DNA from: Verrucomicrobiia bacterium
GTDB lineage: Bacteria; Verrucomicrobiota; Verrucomicrobiia; Opitutales; Cerasicoccaceae
DNA: 64,000 nt
Reading direction: 5' to 3'
Assembly (NCBI GenBank): GCA_030425485.1
Contig: JAUIAM010000001.1
Coordinates: 227,432-291,431 of the forward strand
The translations under genes and the position numbers were made by a program. The notes under the pieces were generated by a model. The model worked only from the letters and a program-made list of their open reading frames with translations, ran no database searches and had not been told where the DNA came from. How positions within the stretch are numbered: position 1 is the stretch's first letter; each line of letters starts with the position of its first letter. Below are positions 18,829-27,359 of the stretch, one piece after another.

Positions 18829-19677
18829 ATGAATAAAATGCTACTTACCCTCATTGCAGCATTTAGCGTAAGCTCTGGCTCCTACGCTCAAGTGCTTTTC
18901 AGCGAGAACTTCGAACTGCAAACCCCCGGTGATCAGCCCACGGGCACGGCAGTAAGACCCAATACCAATACCGCGGATGTCTTTGCCACGGTGGTAACCG
19001 GGGCGACCAACAAAGCGGGCGGAGGCGTTGGTAACGGTCTTCAGCTCTATGATAATGACGGCAGTTCAGCTTTTTCCTTCGAGAATAATTTCGTTGGTAG
19101 TACTGCGGAGCAGAAGAGCGCCGTTCACATCTACTATGACCTTGCCTGGCAGAGTGACCTTGGCGTGAGTAATGGCTACGGGCGCTTCAGCACCGGTCTC
19201 TATAATGAGAGCACAAATGCCACGCTGAATGACAACGACAACATCCTCTATGAGGTAAGGTGGTACAGCGATGGTCGATTCTACGTTCGTGGAACGGGTG
19301 GCAACAGCTCCGTGTCTATGATTGAAGGCCAAGGCTACACGGTGGACATCTTCATCAACGATGACGACGTTAACTCGCTCAGCTACACGGAGCCCGGTGG
19401 TGGCACGGTTGTGCTGGCGGCAAACTCCTTCTCGGTTTATCTCGACTCGGCGCTGGTGCGCACGGATTTGCTCTACACGCCACTGAGCGCAGGTAACAAC
19501 AATCTTGGCCGTATGGGCGTAGACTCCTTTGGGTCACATGTCGGCATCGACTACACGGTGGATAACTTCATCGTGACGGACTTGTCCGTGGTGCCGGAGC
19601 CAGCCATGTACTCCGCCATGTTTAGCTTTTTGGCACTAGGAATCATAGTACTGCGACGCAAGCGCAGCCTGGCATAG
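18829..19677 (+). CDS. PEP-CTERM sorting domain protein
   Basis: The 282-residue protein has a signal peptide (LLTLIAAFSVSSGSYA). A concanavalin/LamG-like beta-sandwich follows (VLFSENFELQTPG at the start, HVGIDYTVDNFIVTD at the end). The tail is VVPEP, a hydrophobic helix and RRKRS, a canonical PEP-CTERM signal. It probably attaches to the cell surface or exopolymer. It lies in the PL6 locus, followed by a strong hairpin at 19710. Confidence 0.8.
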   Translation: MNKMLLTLIAAFSVSSGSYAQVLFSENFELQTPGDQPTGTAVRPNTNTADVFATVVTGATNKAGGGVGNGLQLYDNDGSSAFSFENNFVGSTAEQKSAVHIYYDLAWQSDLGVSNGYGRFSTGLYNESTNATLNDNDNILYEVRWYSDGRFYVRGTGGNSSVSMIEGQGYTVDIFINDDDVNSLSYTEPGGGTVVLAANSFSVYLDSALVRTDLLYTPLSAGNNNLGRMGVDSFGSHVGIDYTVDNFIVTDLSVVPEPAMYSAMFSFLALGIIVLRRKRSLA

Positions 19678-19709
19678 GCCAAGCTTACGCACGCATCGCG
19701 GGTAGTTAT

Positions 19710-19753
19710 AAGCTGTCCGACCTGTGGGGTTGCTCCTTGGTGTCGGACAGCTT
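19710..19753 (+). terminator. hairpin terminator after the PEP-CTERM gene
   Basis: A perfect 12-bp stem (AAGCTGTCCGAC/GTCGGACAGCTT) encloses a 20-base loop and is followed by a short T run. It separates the PEP-CTERM gene from the PL6 gene. Confidence 0.7.
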
Positions 19754-19789
19754 TGCTGCACCCGGATAAAACGCTTTTCAAATCTAAGT

Positions 19790-21184
19790 ATGCTGGCAAA
19801 ATTTTCCTTCGTCGCCTGCGTTGTGTTGCTCTGCATGAGTGGTGCACACGCCGCCGTTCACGCGGTCTCCACTCCCACGGAGCTGAAACACAAGCTGCTC
19901 AACGACGAGGTTGCACCCGGTGACGAGATTGTGTGGCAAGACGGTGTCTACGACGCGGTCCGCATTGACTTTGCTGGTGCGGATGGGCTGCCGGGAAAGC
20001 CCATTACGCTCCGGGCAGAGACACCGGGTGGGGTGGTTTTAACGGGTGGCAGTTCGCTGAGTATCGGTGCGTCCTATGCAGTGGTTTCCGGCTTTCACAT
20101 CAAAACTACGCATACGGAGGATGCGCTCTGGAAAGTGGTGTCGTTTCGCTCAATTGGCGGCGTCGAGGCCAGCCATTCGCGCCTGACCGAGTGCGTGATC
20201 GAGGAGGCAGAACCCGGCAAGCCGGTGCTGAAATCCTCGAAGTGGGTGGTGTTGTATGGGCAGTATAATCGCGTGGATCACTGTACGTTTACGGGAAAGC
20301 GCACCCACGATAACCTGATGACGGTTTACCTCGATGAGAGTGGCCAGGAGAAGCCTGCCTGGCACCGGATTGATCATAATTACTTTGGCATGCGCGAGGA
20401 TGGCTCGTTGGCTGGAGGGACCACGAATGGCTGGGAGACGATTCGCATCGGTGATAGCAAGACTTCACATGTCGCGGCCCTGTGTCGGGTGGAGGGAAAT
20501 GTCTTTGAGCAATGTGGGGGTGAGATTGAAATTATCTCCAATAAGTCCTGCCGGAATACTTACCTGAACAATACTTTTATTGCATGCGAAGGCCAGTTGA
20601 CGCTGCGGCATGGCAATGACTGCCTGATCGCGGGCAATCTGTTTGTCGGGAGTCAGGAGAATGCCTTTGAAGAGGGCGGGGTGCGTGTTATTGGAACGGG
20701 GCACAGCGTCATCGCCAATCGCTTTATAGCCCTGGACGGGCGAGAGCTTCGCGGGGCCATTGTTTTGTCCGAAGGGGTGCGCGATGGCCTGCCCAACGAG
20801 TACACGCCAGTGCGGGATGTGCTGATCCGCGCTAACCTGATTCAGGACTGTGCCGAGCCGCTCGTGGTCGGGACGATGAGTGGGCGTAAGGCGAAAAACG
20901 GTAAGGTCGTCGACGTGCCACCCTCGGCAGTGTTGTTCGCTGAAAACATCGTTGCGGGCAAAGCTCCGGTTGCGACCTGGGTATCCAAGCATGTTCCTGA
21001 TATTACCTTTGAGAACAATCTGGTCTATGGCGACCAGCAAGCTGTGGTGTTGCCCTGGGAAAAATCCGGCGCGGGTGATGAGTCTGGGGTTGAGGTGCAG
21101 CCGTTCGTCGGACCCATCCTGAGTCAAGAGGACTGGGAGGAATGGGTCAGTAATGCCCGGCGGGTAGCGGGAGCTTCCTGGTAA
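19790..21184 (+). CDS. PL6 polysaccharide lyase (alginate lyase / chondroitinase B family)
   Basis: The 464-residue protein has a signal peptide (VACVVLLCMSGAHA) and a parallel beta-helix. The PL6 active site is readable: Asn213 in TTNGWE, Glu245 and Glu247 in GGEIEIISNKS, Lys252, and Arg273-His274 in TLRHGND. In chondroitinase B the calcium ligands are one Asn and two Glu, and the catalytic residues are Lys and Arg at almost the same positions. PL6 enzymes cleave alginate or dermatan sulfate, and alginate is the likelier substrate for a marine bacterium. The frame is open 22 codons upstream through the terminator, so ATG 19790 was chosen. Confidence 0.9.
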   Translation: MLAKFSFVACVVLLCMSGAHAAVHAVSTPTELKHKLLNDEVAPGDEIVWQDGVYDAVRIDFAGADGLPGKPITLRAETPGGVVLTGGSSLSIGASYAVVSGFHIKTTHTEDALWKVVSFRSIGGVEASHSRLTECVIEEAEPGKPVLKSSKWVVLYGQYNRVDHCTFTGKRTHDNLMTVYLDESGQEKPAWHRIDHNYFGMREDGSLAGGTTNGWETIRIGDSKTSHVAALCRVEGNVFEQCGGEIEIISNKSCRNTYLNNTFIACEGQLTLRHGNDCLIAGNLFVGSQENAFEEGGVRVIGTGHSVIANRFIALDGRELRGAIVLSEGVRDGLPNEYTPVRDVLIRANLIQDCAEPLVVGTMSGRKAKNGKVVDVPPSAVLFAENIVAGKAPVATWVSKHVPDITFENNLVYGDQQAVVLPWEKSGAGDESGVEVQPFVGPILSQEDWEEWVSNARRVAGASW

Positions 21185-21217
21185 GGGCAGAGGGCGAGTC
21201 AACTATTCTCTCTCACT

Positions 21218-21246
21218 ATGGTCGCAACGCGGTCTGGTGCGACCAT
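21218..21246. terminator. hairpin between convergent PL6 and symporter genes
   Basis: A 9-bp perfect stem, ATGGTCGCA/TGCGACCAT, with an 11-base loop. It has no T run. It lies in the 145-base gap between two convergent genes. Confidence 0.5.
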
Positions 21247-21288
21247 GCGCAGAAGGCACAACGCACAGCCCATGGGGCGACCAAGTCG

Positions 21289-21309
21289 CTCTGCGTCTTT
21301 GCGTAAAAT
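21289..21309. repeat. dispersed intergenic repeat of the 'CTTTGCGT' type
   Basis: CTCTGCGTCTTTGCGTAAAA. A related segment, CTCTGCGACTTTGCGT, begins at 63971. Sequences of this style recur between genes in many unrelated bacterial genomes (from memory). Confidence 0.45.
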
Positions 21310-21329
21310 GCTCTAGGGAAGAAACTCGG

Positions 21330-23099
21330 CTAGCGGCGGATCGTGTGTCTGGCACCACTGCGCCGAAGCAGGGCAGAGATGACCAAGAGCACCAGACCGC
21401 AACCGGCGAAGGCGAGGCGTCCGCTCATGGGGTTGGGGATCAGCATCATGAGCAGCATAAAGATGCCATAGCCCGTCGCCACGCGACTGATGAGGCGGAT
21501 CTGCAGGCCCGGGTCATCTTTGCCGAGGTCCGGGTCGTCTTCGCCCACCGGTCTTTCCATGTCGTCAAAGAAAGCATTGACCTCTGCTTCGCGCTTCTCC
21601 GGCAGGGACTGCTTAAACCGGCAGGCGAAGAAGAACCAGCCGAAACCGACCACAAGATTGCTGATGACACCGACGATGAGGACGAGGTCGTTGCCCTCGC
21701 GCTGGCTGAGCGGTTCGGTCAGGCCAAGCAGCGCTTGTGCCCGCTCCGGGGTGACGAACAGCTTGACGCAGAGCGAGTTTATGAGGCCCACGACAATGGT
21801 CGACCAGGCCGCCCAGTCGGGAGAGCGTTTTACGAATACTGCCAGGATCATCGGTATGATTAAAGGCATGGCCACCAAGGTGCCAAATTGGAGCATGATG
21901 TTGAACAGGGACATGTTGCTGAGCTGGTTCAGCCCCATGGCGATGAGGATGATGCCAATGCCCAACGAGACGGTGACGACCTTGCCCGCCAGCATGAGCT
22001 CCTTCTCGTCGGCCTGCGGGCGGCAAACCGTGTAGTAGAAGTTGCGCACGAACACGCCCGCGTTGCGGTTCAGGCCGCTGTCCATGGAGGACATGGTGGC
22101 GGCAAACATACCCGAGGCCAGCATGCCGATCATGCCGGCAGGGAGGACTTGCAGGCAGATGGCGACGTAGGCGACTTCGGAGGGCTTGGACACGTGGGGG
22201 AAGATGGCCGAAATGTCGGGGATGAGGACAGCGGCCGCCATCGGCGGGATGAACCAGATCACCGGGCCGATGAAGAAAAGCGCGGTTGCCAGCAGGGCGG
22301 CTTTGCGCGCCTGAGTCGTGTCGCGCGCGCACAGAAAGCGTGAGGCGTCGAGCAGGTTGTTGGTGTTAGCGACTTGCTTCACGATGATGGCGATCATCCA
22401 GATGTAGATGATGCCCGGGACGGTGACGTTGTTGCCCAAAAAGGAATCTGCCGGAAACTGCGTAATCAGCTCGGAGACCCCACCAATGCGGACCAGCGTG
22501 AATACCGTGGCGACAACGGTTATCAGCATGAGGACGATGACTTGAATGAAGTCGCTGGCAGAGACGGCCCACGCGCCTCCGAACAGGCTGATGAGCAGCA
22601 CGACGATGCCAGTGACGATGATGGTGGCGTTGACATCGAAGCCGAAGACGGCGGAGAAAAATAGCCCAAGCGCGTTTAGCCAGATGCCCGCGTAAATCGT
22701 GCCCATCGGAATCTGCATCCAGGTAAAGACCTGCTCGTTGGCTTTGCCGAAACGCCGCCTGATGGCTTCGACCGCCGTAATGACGCGTGTCTGCCGGAAG
22801 CGAGCCGCGGTGAACAGGTAGCTGACCAGAAAGCCCGTACCGTTGGCGAAGTAGAGGATGAGGATGATGGCTCCGTCCTCATAGGCTTTGGCCGCAGCGC
22901 CGGTAAAGGTCCAGGCGCTGAACTGCGTCATAAAGGCCGAACTGCCCGCCATCCACCACAGCATACTGCCACCCCCGCGGAAGTAGTCGCTGGTGTTCGA
23001 GACGGCCTTTCTGAAAACCCAGCCAATGAGCAGCATGAAGGCGAAGTAGGCCCCAAGGACGGAAAAATCGTAGACGGTAAAAGCAGGGGATAGATTCAT
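21330..23099 (-). CDS. sodium/solute symporter (SSS family)
   Basis: About 13-14 hydrophobic segments span most of the protein, with SSS hallmarks such as NTSDYFRGGGSMLWWMAGSS in the first loop, AYEDGAII, and NNLLDASRFLCARD. A long acidic cytoplasmic loop lies near the C-terminus (DDMERPVGEDDPDLGKDDPG). It should import a sugar or sugar acid with Na+, probably the product of the PL6 and heparinase-like lyases beside it. ATG at 23099 starts MNLSPAFTVYDF, the usual beginning of this family. An ATG at 23120 is in frame but touches the palindromic site at 23120-23135. Confidence 0.88.
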   Translation of the reverse strand: MNLSPAFTVYDFSVLGAYFAFMLLIGWVFRKAVSNTSDYFRGGGSMLWWMAGSSAFMTQFSAWTFTGAAAKAYEDGAIILILYFANGTGFLVSYLFTAARFRQTRVITAVEAIRRRFGKANEQVFTWMQIPMGTIYAGIWLNALGLFFSAVFGFDVNATIIVTGIVVLLISLFGGAWAVSASDFIQVIVLMLITVVATVFTLVRIGGVSELITQFPADSFLGNNVTVPGIIYIWMIAIIVKQVANTNNLLDASRFLCARDTTQARKAALLATALFFIGPVIWFIPPMAAAVLIPDISAIFPHVSKPSEVAYVAICLQVLPAGMIGMLASGMFAATMSSMDSGLNRNAGVFVRNFYYTVCRPQADEKELMLAGKVVTVSLGIGIILIAMGLNQLSNMSLFNIMLQFGTLVAMPLIIPMILAVFVKRSPDWAAWSTIVVGLINSLCVKLFVTPERAQALLGLTEPLSQREGNDLVLIVGVISNLVVGFGWFFFACRFKQSLPEKREAEVNAFFDDMERPVGEDDPDLGKDDPGLQIRLISRVATGYGIFMLLMMLIPNPMSGRLAFAGCGLVLLVISALLRRSGARHTIRR

Positions 23100-23119
23100 T
23101 TTAAGGATTGACTCGATCA

Positions 23120-23135
23120 TTTAATAAAAATTAAA
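23120..23135. promoter_or_regulatory. AT-rich palindromic operator-like site (copy B)
   Basis: TTTAAT, AAAA, ATTAAA: identical to the 18084 site read on the opposite strand. It lies between the divergent symporter and ManA-like genes. Confidence 0.6.
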
Positions 23136-23151
23136 TAGCTGCAAGATATAA

Positions 23152-24291
23152 ATGATACCCCCTTCAAAAACCCTGCTTTCTGCCATCCCGCTGCGTTTGT
23201 TGCCCAACCGCGTATGGCGCTCCTATACCGGTGGAGTGCAGTTGGACAGGCTTGAGGGGAAGGCTTGCCCCCAGGACAGCCACTTTCCGGAAGACTGGAT
23301 CGGCTCGTCGGTCAAGGCGATCAACCCACGCGAGTTTTCCCGTGAGGATGAAGGGCTGGCCAGGGTGGAGCTCAATGGCGAGTTGTCTACGCTCGCCTCG
23401 CTCTACCGTAGCGAACCGGACTTTTTCTTTGGCCAAGGTCATGCGGAGCGTTTCGGGCACAGTCCTGAATTTCTGGTCAAGTTCATCGACTCCGCAGACA
23501 GGCTACATTTTCAGTGCCACCCAACCAAGGCCTTTTCCCGGGAGCATTTGCAATCTTCGTACGGCAAGTTCGAGGCTTATTACGTGTTGGGTATCCGCGA
23601 CGATGCCGAGTATGGCGAGGTGTATGTGGGCTTTCAGCGTGCACCATCCCGTGCCATGCTGCGGGAGTATATCGAGCAGCAGGACATGGATGCGATTGCG
23701 GCCTGTTTTGATCCTCTCCCGGTCAAGGCGGGCGATGTCGTGATCGTGCCCGGCGGCACACCGCATGCGCTGGGTGGTGGCGTTCTCCTAGTTGAGATAC
23801 TCGAGCCCTCGGACTGGGTGGTGCGCTTTGAGTACTCCCGTGGTGGCTATGTGCTGCCCGAGGCAGATCGTTTCATGGGGCGCGACCTCGACTTTGCCCT
23901 CGATGTATTCGACCTCCAACCGCGCAGTGTGGATGACGTGCGCCGGGAGAATATTTGCCAACCACAGGTCATGTCAGCTGTGGGTGAGGTGAAGCGGGAG
24001 CGTCTGATCGGGCCCGAGCATACGGATTGCTTTCAGGTCTGGCGGACGTCTTGGCGTGGTGCGGCCCGCCGCGAGGTGCATGCGTTCTGCATCGTGATCG
24101 TGCTGTCCGGCAGTTGCCGCCTGGGTGGCCCTGACGGGTGGACCTCAACCCTGAACCCATTTGATCGAGTCGTCGTTCCCCATGCACTCCATGAGCTGAA
24201 AATGGAAAGCAGCTCCGATTGCGTTATGCTGGAGTGCTACCCGCCGGCTTCGAATCCCGAACATGAAGCGATATTCCATGAAACGTATTAG
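23152..24291 (+). CDS. class I mannose-6-phosphate isomerase-like protein
   Basis: The 379-residue cupin-fold protein carries the zinc-binding QCHPTK at 121-126, EAYYVLGI, and PGGTPHALGGGVLLVEI with the second metal histidine, all typical of type I phosphomannose isomerases. The family interconverts mannose and fructose 6-phosphates, but members inside polysaccharide loci may act on other sugars. It lies 32 bases from the palindrome at 23120 and overlaps the next gene, so it leads a five-gene operon (this gene, esterase, prepilin-like, TIM-barrel isomerase and possibly more). Confidence 0.85.
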   Translation: MIPPSKTLLSAIPLRLLPNRVWRSYTGGVQLDRLEGKACPQDSHFPEDWIGSSVKAINPREFSREDEGLARVELNGELSTLASLYRSEPDFFFGQGHAERFGHSPEFLVKFIDSADRLHFQCHPTKAFSREHLQSSYGKFEAYYVLGIRDDAEYGEVYVGFQRAPSRAMLREYIEQQDMDAIAACFDPLPVKAGDVVIVPGGTPHALGGGVLLVEILEPSDWVVRFEYSRGGYVLPEADRFMGRDLDFALDVFDLQPRSVDDVRRENICQPQVMSAVGEVKRERLIGPEHTDCFQVWRTSWRGAARREVHAFCIVIVLSGSCRLGGPDGWTSTLNPFDRVVVPHALHELKMESSSDCVMLECYPPASNPEHEAIFHETY

Positions 24292-25756
24292 TTGCCTGAC
24301 CCTCCTCTGGTTGCTGTGTGCAGCCTGTGCCCAAGCCGGGCTTAGCTTGAATCCGCTCATCAGCGACGGTGCAGTCCTGCAGCGCAACGCGCCCATACGG
24401 GTGTGGGGCCAGGGTGACCCGGGAGCTGAGGTGCAGGCCACGCTTGGCGAGTCCAAGGTTGTGAGTACGGTCGCCCCCTCGGGTGCGTGGGAGCTGTCTT
24501 TTCCGGCCATGAAGGCGGGCGGCCCCTATCGTCTGACGGTGCGTTCCGGCGAGAGCGTTGTCATGGCGTCCGATTTACTCGTGGGCGATGTCTGGGTCTG
24601 TGCAGGCCAGTCCAATATGTATTGGCCGCTGCATAATACCGAGGGTGGGACGGAGGCGATTCAGGCCGCATCAAACAATGACCTGCGCTTATTTACCGTG
24701 GCCCGAGCCGCAGCGGATGAACCGCTGGAGAGCGTGCAGGGTGGGTGGTTGCCTGCGAATAAATACACGGTGTCGAACTTCAGCGCGGTGGGCTATTACT
24801 TTGGCCAGATGGTGCAGCAGGAGACGGGGATTCCGATCGGCCTGTTGATGTCCACCGTGGGCGGCACTCTGGCAAACAACTGGACGAGTCAGGACGTGCT
24901 TGAAGAAAACCCGGATTCCGTGGCTTACTTCGAGCGCTATGAGCGACTCAAGGCTGCTTATCCGGCAGAGTTGGCCGCCTACAAGAAAGCACTAAAAAGC
25001 AACCCCCAGGCGGAGCGTCCGCGCGAGCCTGAGAAGCGCCAACCCGGGGGCTACTATAATGGCATGATCGCACCTCTTTTCTCGTTTCCCGTTGCCGGAG
25101 TGATCTGGTATCAGGGTGAATCCGATTCCTGGAAGCATGAGCATTACGATCGATTCCTGCGTGACATGATCCAAAACTGGCGCGACGGCTGGCAGCAGCC
25201 CGCCCTGCCTTTTCTTATTGTGCAGCTTGCTGGCTTCGAGGGGAAGCAGGGTGTCGATGATAACTACCCGCATATTCGTGAGACGCAGCGCCGGGTTGCT
25301 CAAGAGCCCAACAACGGGCTCGCGGTAGCGGTAGATGTTGGCGATGCGACAGATATTCATCCGCGTAACAAGGCCCCTGTCGGGCAGCGTCTGGCGCTAA
25401 CCGCGCTGGCAACCGTTTACGGGCAGGACGTTGCGTATCATGGGCCAGAAGTCAGCGCTGTGGTAAAGAGCGGGGACAGGCTTATTGTCACCTTTGATTC
25501 GGGCGCGAAGCAAGTCATGGACAAAAACGGCGGCTCGCTGACCGGCTTTGAAGTCGCGGGCCCGAACGGAATCTTTTACGCGGCGACGGCTACGCTTGAG
25601 GGCGAGCGCGTCATCGTAAGCAGTACCGAGGTCAAGGAGCCCGTTACCGTGCGCTACGGCTGGGCAGGCTTTCCCGCCATGGACCTTGTCAACGATGCAG
25701 ATTTACCCGCGCCGCCCTTTATCGAAAATGCTAACGTAACCAGCAGCTCATTATGA
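24278..25756 (+). CDS. secreted sialate O-acetylesterase-like carbohydrate esterase (SGNH/SASA)
   Basis: The 492-residue protein has a signal peptide (LTLLWLLCAACAQA). An N-terminal Ig-like strand region (ISDGAVLQRNAPIRVWG) is followed by the SGNH esterase core: VCAGQSNMYWPL with the nucleophile serine, VGGTLANNWTS and WYQGESD. A conserved Asp-x-x-His appears as DATDIHPRNK. Such enzymes remove O-acetyl groups from glycans, which fits acetylated alginate or a similar polymer. The ATG at 24278 lies inside the end of the ManA-like gene. An ATG at 24263 is also in frame but gives a poorer signal peptide. Confidence 0.88.
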   Translation: MKRISCLTLLWLLCAACAQAGLSLNPLISDGAVLQRNAPIRVWGQGDPGAEVQATLGESKVVSTVAPSGAWELSFPAMKAGGPYRLTVRSGESVVMASDLLVGDVWVCAGQSNMYWPLHNTEGGTEAIQAASNNDLRLFTVARAAADEPLESVQGGWLPANKYTVSNFSAVGYYFGQMVQQETGIPIGLLMSTVGGTLANNWTSQDVLEENPDSVAYFERYERLKAAYPAELAAYKKALKSNPQAERPREPEKRQPGGYYNGMIAPLFSFPVAGVIWYQGESDSWKHEHYDRFLRDMIQNWRDGWQQPALPFLIVQLAGFEGKQGVDDNYPHIRETQRRVAQEPNNGLAVAVDVGDATDIHPRNKAPVGQRLALTALATVYGQDVAYHGPEVSAVVKSGDRLIVTFDSGAKQVMDKNGGSLTGFEVAGPNGIFYAATATLEGERVIVSSTEVKEPVTVRYGWAGFPAMDLVNDADLPAPPFIENANVTSSSL

Positions 25757-26508
25757 AGTACAATCCTACCCCTTACGCTCGTGGCTTTACCGTGATGGAG
25801 CTCCTGACTTCTATTGCCGTTGTCGTCATTCTCGCCCTGATCCTCATACCTGTGGTGGGCAAGATTCGCTACAATGCCAATGCGGTCGAGGGCGCAAACA
25901 ACTTGCGGGGGATTGGCTCCGCATTTGGCCTCCACATTGCTCAGTATAACGGACAGTTGCCAGAGGCCACGATCACCTCGGAGACGTGGAATGAGCGGCA
26001 CCCGAACCCGGCCGATCACGTGAAAGGCGACCAGATGTGGACAAAGCTTTTGCGTGATTTTCTGCCTCAGGAAAACGCCAGCCCCACGGCCCGCGAGAAC
26101 AAGATTTTTGTCTGCCCCAACGCCGAGTACATCAGGAATGGGCAAGTGCTGGCCAAGGATGAGATCGCCCGAACTTATACCGCTTCCGAAGTGCTCTATG
26201 GCCAAGACCCAAGCGGAGTCTGGTCTAAGGAACATCGCCGAAACATTAACTCCATTTACGATACGGCCAGTACGATCGTGGTGGTGGATGCCAAGGCCTA
26301 CAAGGGCTCCAACGCCAGCCTGTCCGTACTGCGTACCCGATACATGGGAGATGACCAGGGAGTTGAATCCCCCGAGGCGACGACCTATCTGGACTTCCGC
26401 CAGCCTGGTGAAACCCTAAATGTGCTTTATGTGGATGGCCACGTGGAGCGTCTGGACTTCCCCATGTTTCAGGCGCTGGAGGAGAAAAACTGGGATGGTA
26501 GGGATTGA
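25753..26508 (+). CDS. prepilin-like protein with degenerate H-X9-DG tail
   Basis: The 251-residue protein has a short leader, then GFTVMELLTSIAVVVILALIL, a type IV prepilin helix with Glu at +5. The C-terminal NVLYVDGHVERLDF matches the H-X9-DG region, but the expected His is Pro here. It overlaps the esterase stop as ATGA. As at 3101, a prepilin-like gene sits directly before a sugar-converting enzyme in a catabolic operon. Function unknown. Confidence 0.85.
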   Translation: MKYNPTPYARGFTVMELLTSIAVVVILALILIPVVGKIRYNANAVEGANNLRGIGSAFGLHIAQYNGQLPEATITSETWNERHPNPADHVKGDQMWTKLLRDFLPQENASPTARENKIFVCPNAEYIRNGQVLAKDEIARTYTASEVLYGQDPSGVWSKEHRRNINSIYDTASTIVVVDAKAYKGSNASLSVLRTRYMGDDQGVESPEATTYLDFRQPGETLNVLYVDGHVERLDFPMFQALEEKNWDGRD

Positions 26509-26510
26509 GG

Positions 26511-27359
26511 ATGAAGGCTGATTGCACGACTGCACTACCGGGCTTGAACTGGTGCTTTTCGAGCCTTGGTTGCCCTGAGCGGACATTGGGTGAGATGGGC
26601 GCGCTGGCCAAGCGATTTGGTATCCGCCAGATCGAGCTGCGGGCTGTTTCCGGCGTAGTCGATCTCCCACAGCTGGCGGCAAAGGAACGGTGGCTGGAGC
26701 AATCGCGCCGCGAGTTGCTGGGTAATGATACCTTGGACATTGTGGCATTTAATGCCTCGGCCAAGCTCTCTATGCCGTTTGCAGAAGTGGCTCCCGAGCT
26801 TGTCGCTTTTGCCCCGCTGATGGAGCATTTTCAGGCCGGGTATTTACGGGTGTTTGATGGCGAACTCTGCGGAGATAAACCCATCGAGCAAGCGTGGCGG
26901 TGGTTGGACGATTGGGAGGCACTGCGGGCAAGGCACGATTGGCAGTTTGCGCTCACGATCGAGACCCACAGCTCGTTGCTGCGACCGGATGACATCGAAG
27001 CGTTGTTCAGCCGTGGGCATCCCAATGTGTTCTTGCTCTGGGATTCGCACCACACCTGGAAGCACACTGGCGTCAGCCCGATGGAAACCTGGGAGGCGGT
27101 ACAACCGTGGACGCAGCACATTCACGTCAAAGACAGCGTCTCAACGCCGAGTGCCCGGCATCCCTACAGCTATGCGCTGCCAGGGGAGGGGGAGTTTCCG
27201 CTATCAGCGCTGCTGGACCGACTTGAGGCCGATGGGTTCGCGGGTCCGGTCAGTCTGGAGTGGGAGAAGATGTGGCACCCCTACCTGCCGCCTATCGAGG
27301 AGGCGCTCAGGCTGCTGCCTTTAAGCCGTGGCCTTTCCCTTGGTCGGGAGCGAGTCTAA
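26511..27359 (+). CDS. TIM-barrel sugar isomerase/epimerase (AP endonuclease 2 fold)
   Basis: The 282-residue protein has the xylose-isomerase-like TIM-barrel pattern with candidate metal ligands in LTIETHSSL, LLWDSHHTW, IHVKDS and SLEWEKMW. Family members isomerise or epimerise keto-sugars. It starts at ATG 26511, two bases after the prepilin stop, behind a GAGG that is very close to the start. Its last 39 bases overlap the end of the LacI gene on the other strand. No signal peptide, so it acts on imported sugars. Confidence 0.82.
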   Translation: MKADCTTALPGLNWCFSSLGCPERTLGEMGALAKRFGIRQIELRAVSGVVDLPQLAAKERWLEQSRRELLGNDTLDIVAFNASAKLSMPFAEVAPELVAFAPLMEHFQAGYLRVFDGELCGDKPIEQAWRWLDDWEALRARHDWQFALTIETHSSLLRPDDIEALFSRGHPNVFLLWDSHHTWKHTGVSPMETWEAVQPWTQHIHVKDSVSTPSARHPYSYALPGEGEFPLSALLDRLEADGFAGPVSLEWEKMWHPYLPPIEEALRLLPLSRGLSLGRERV

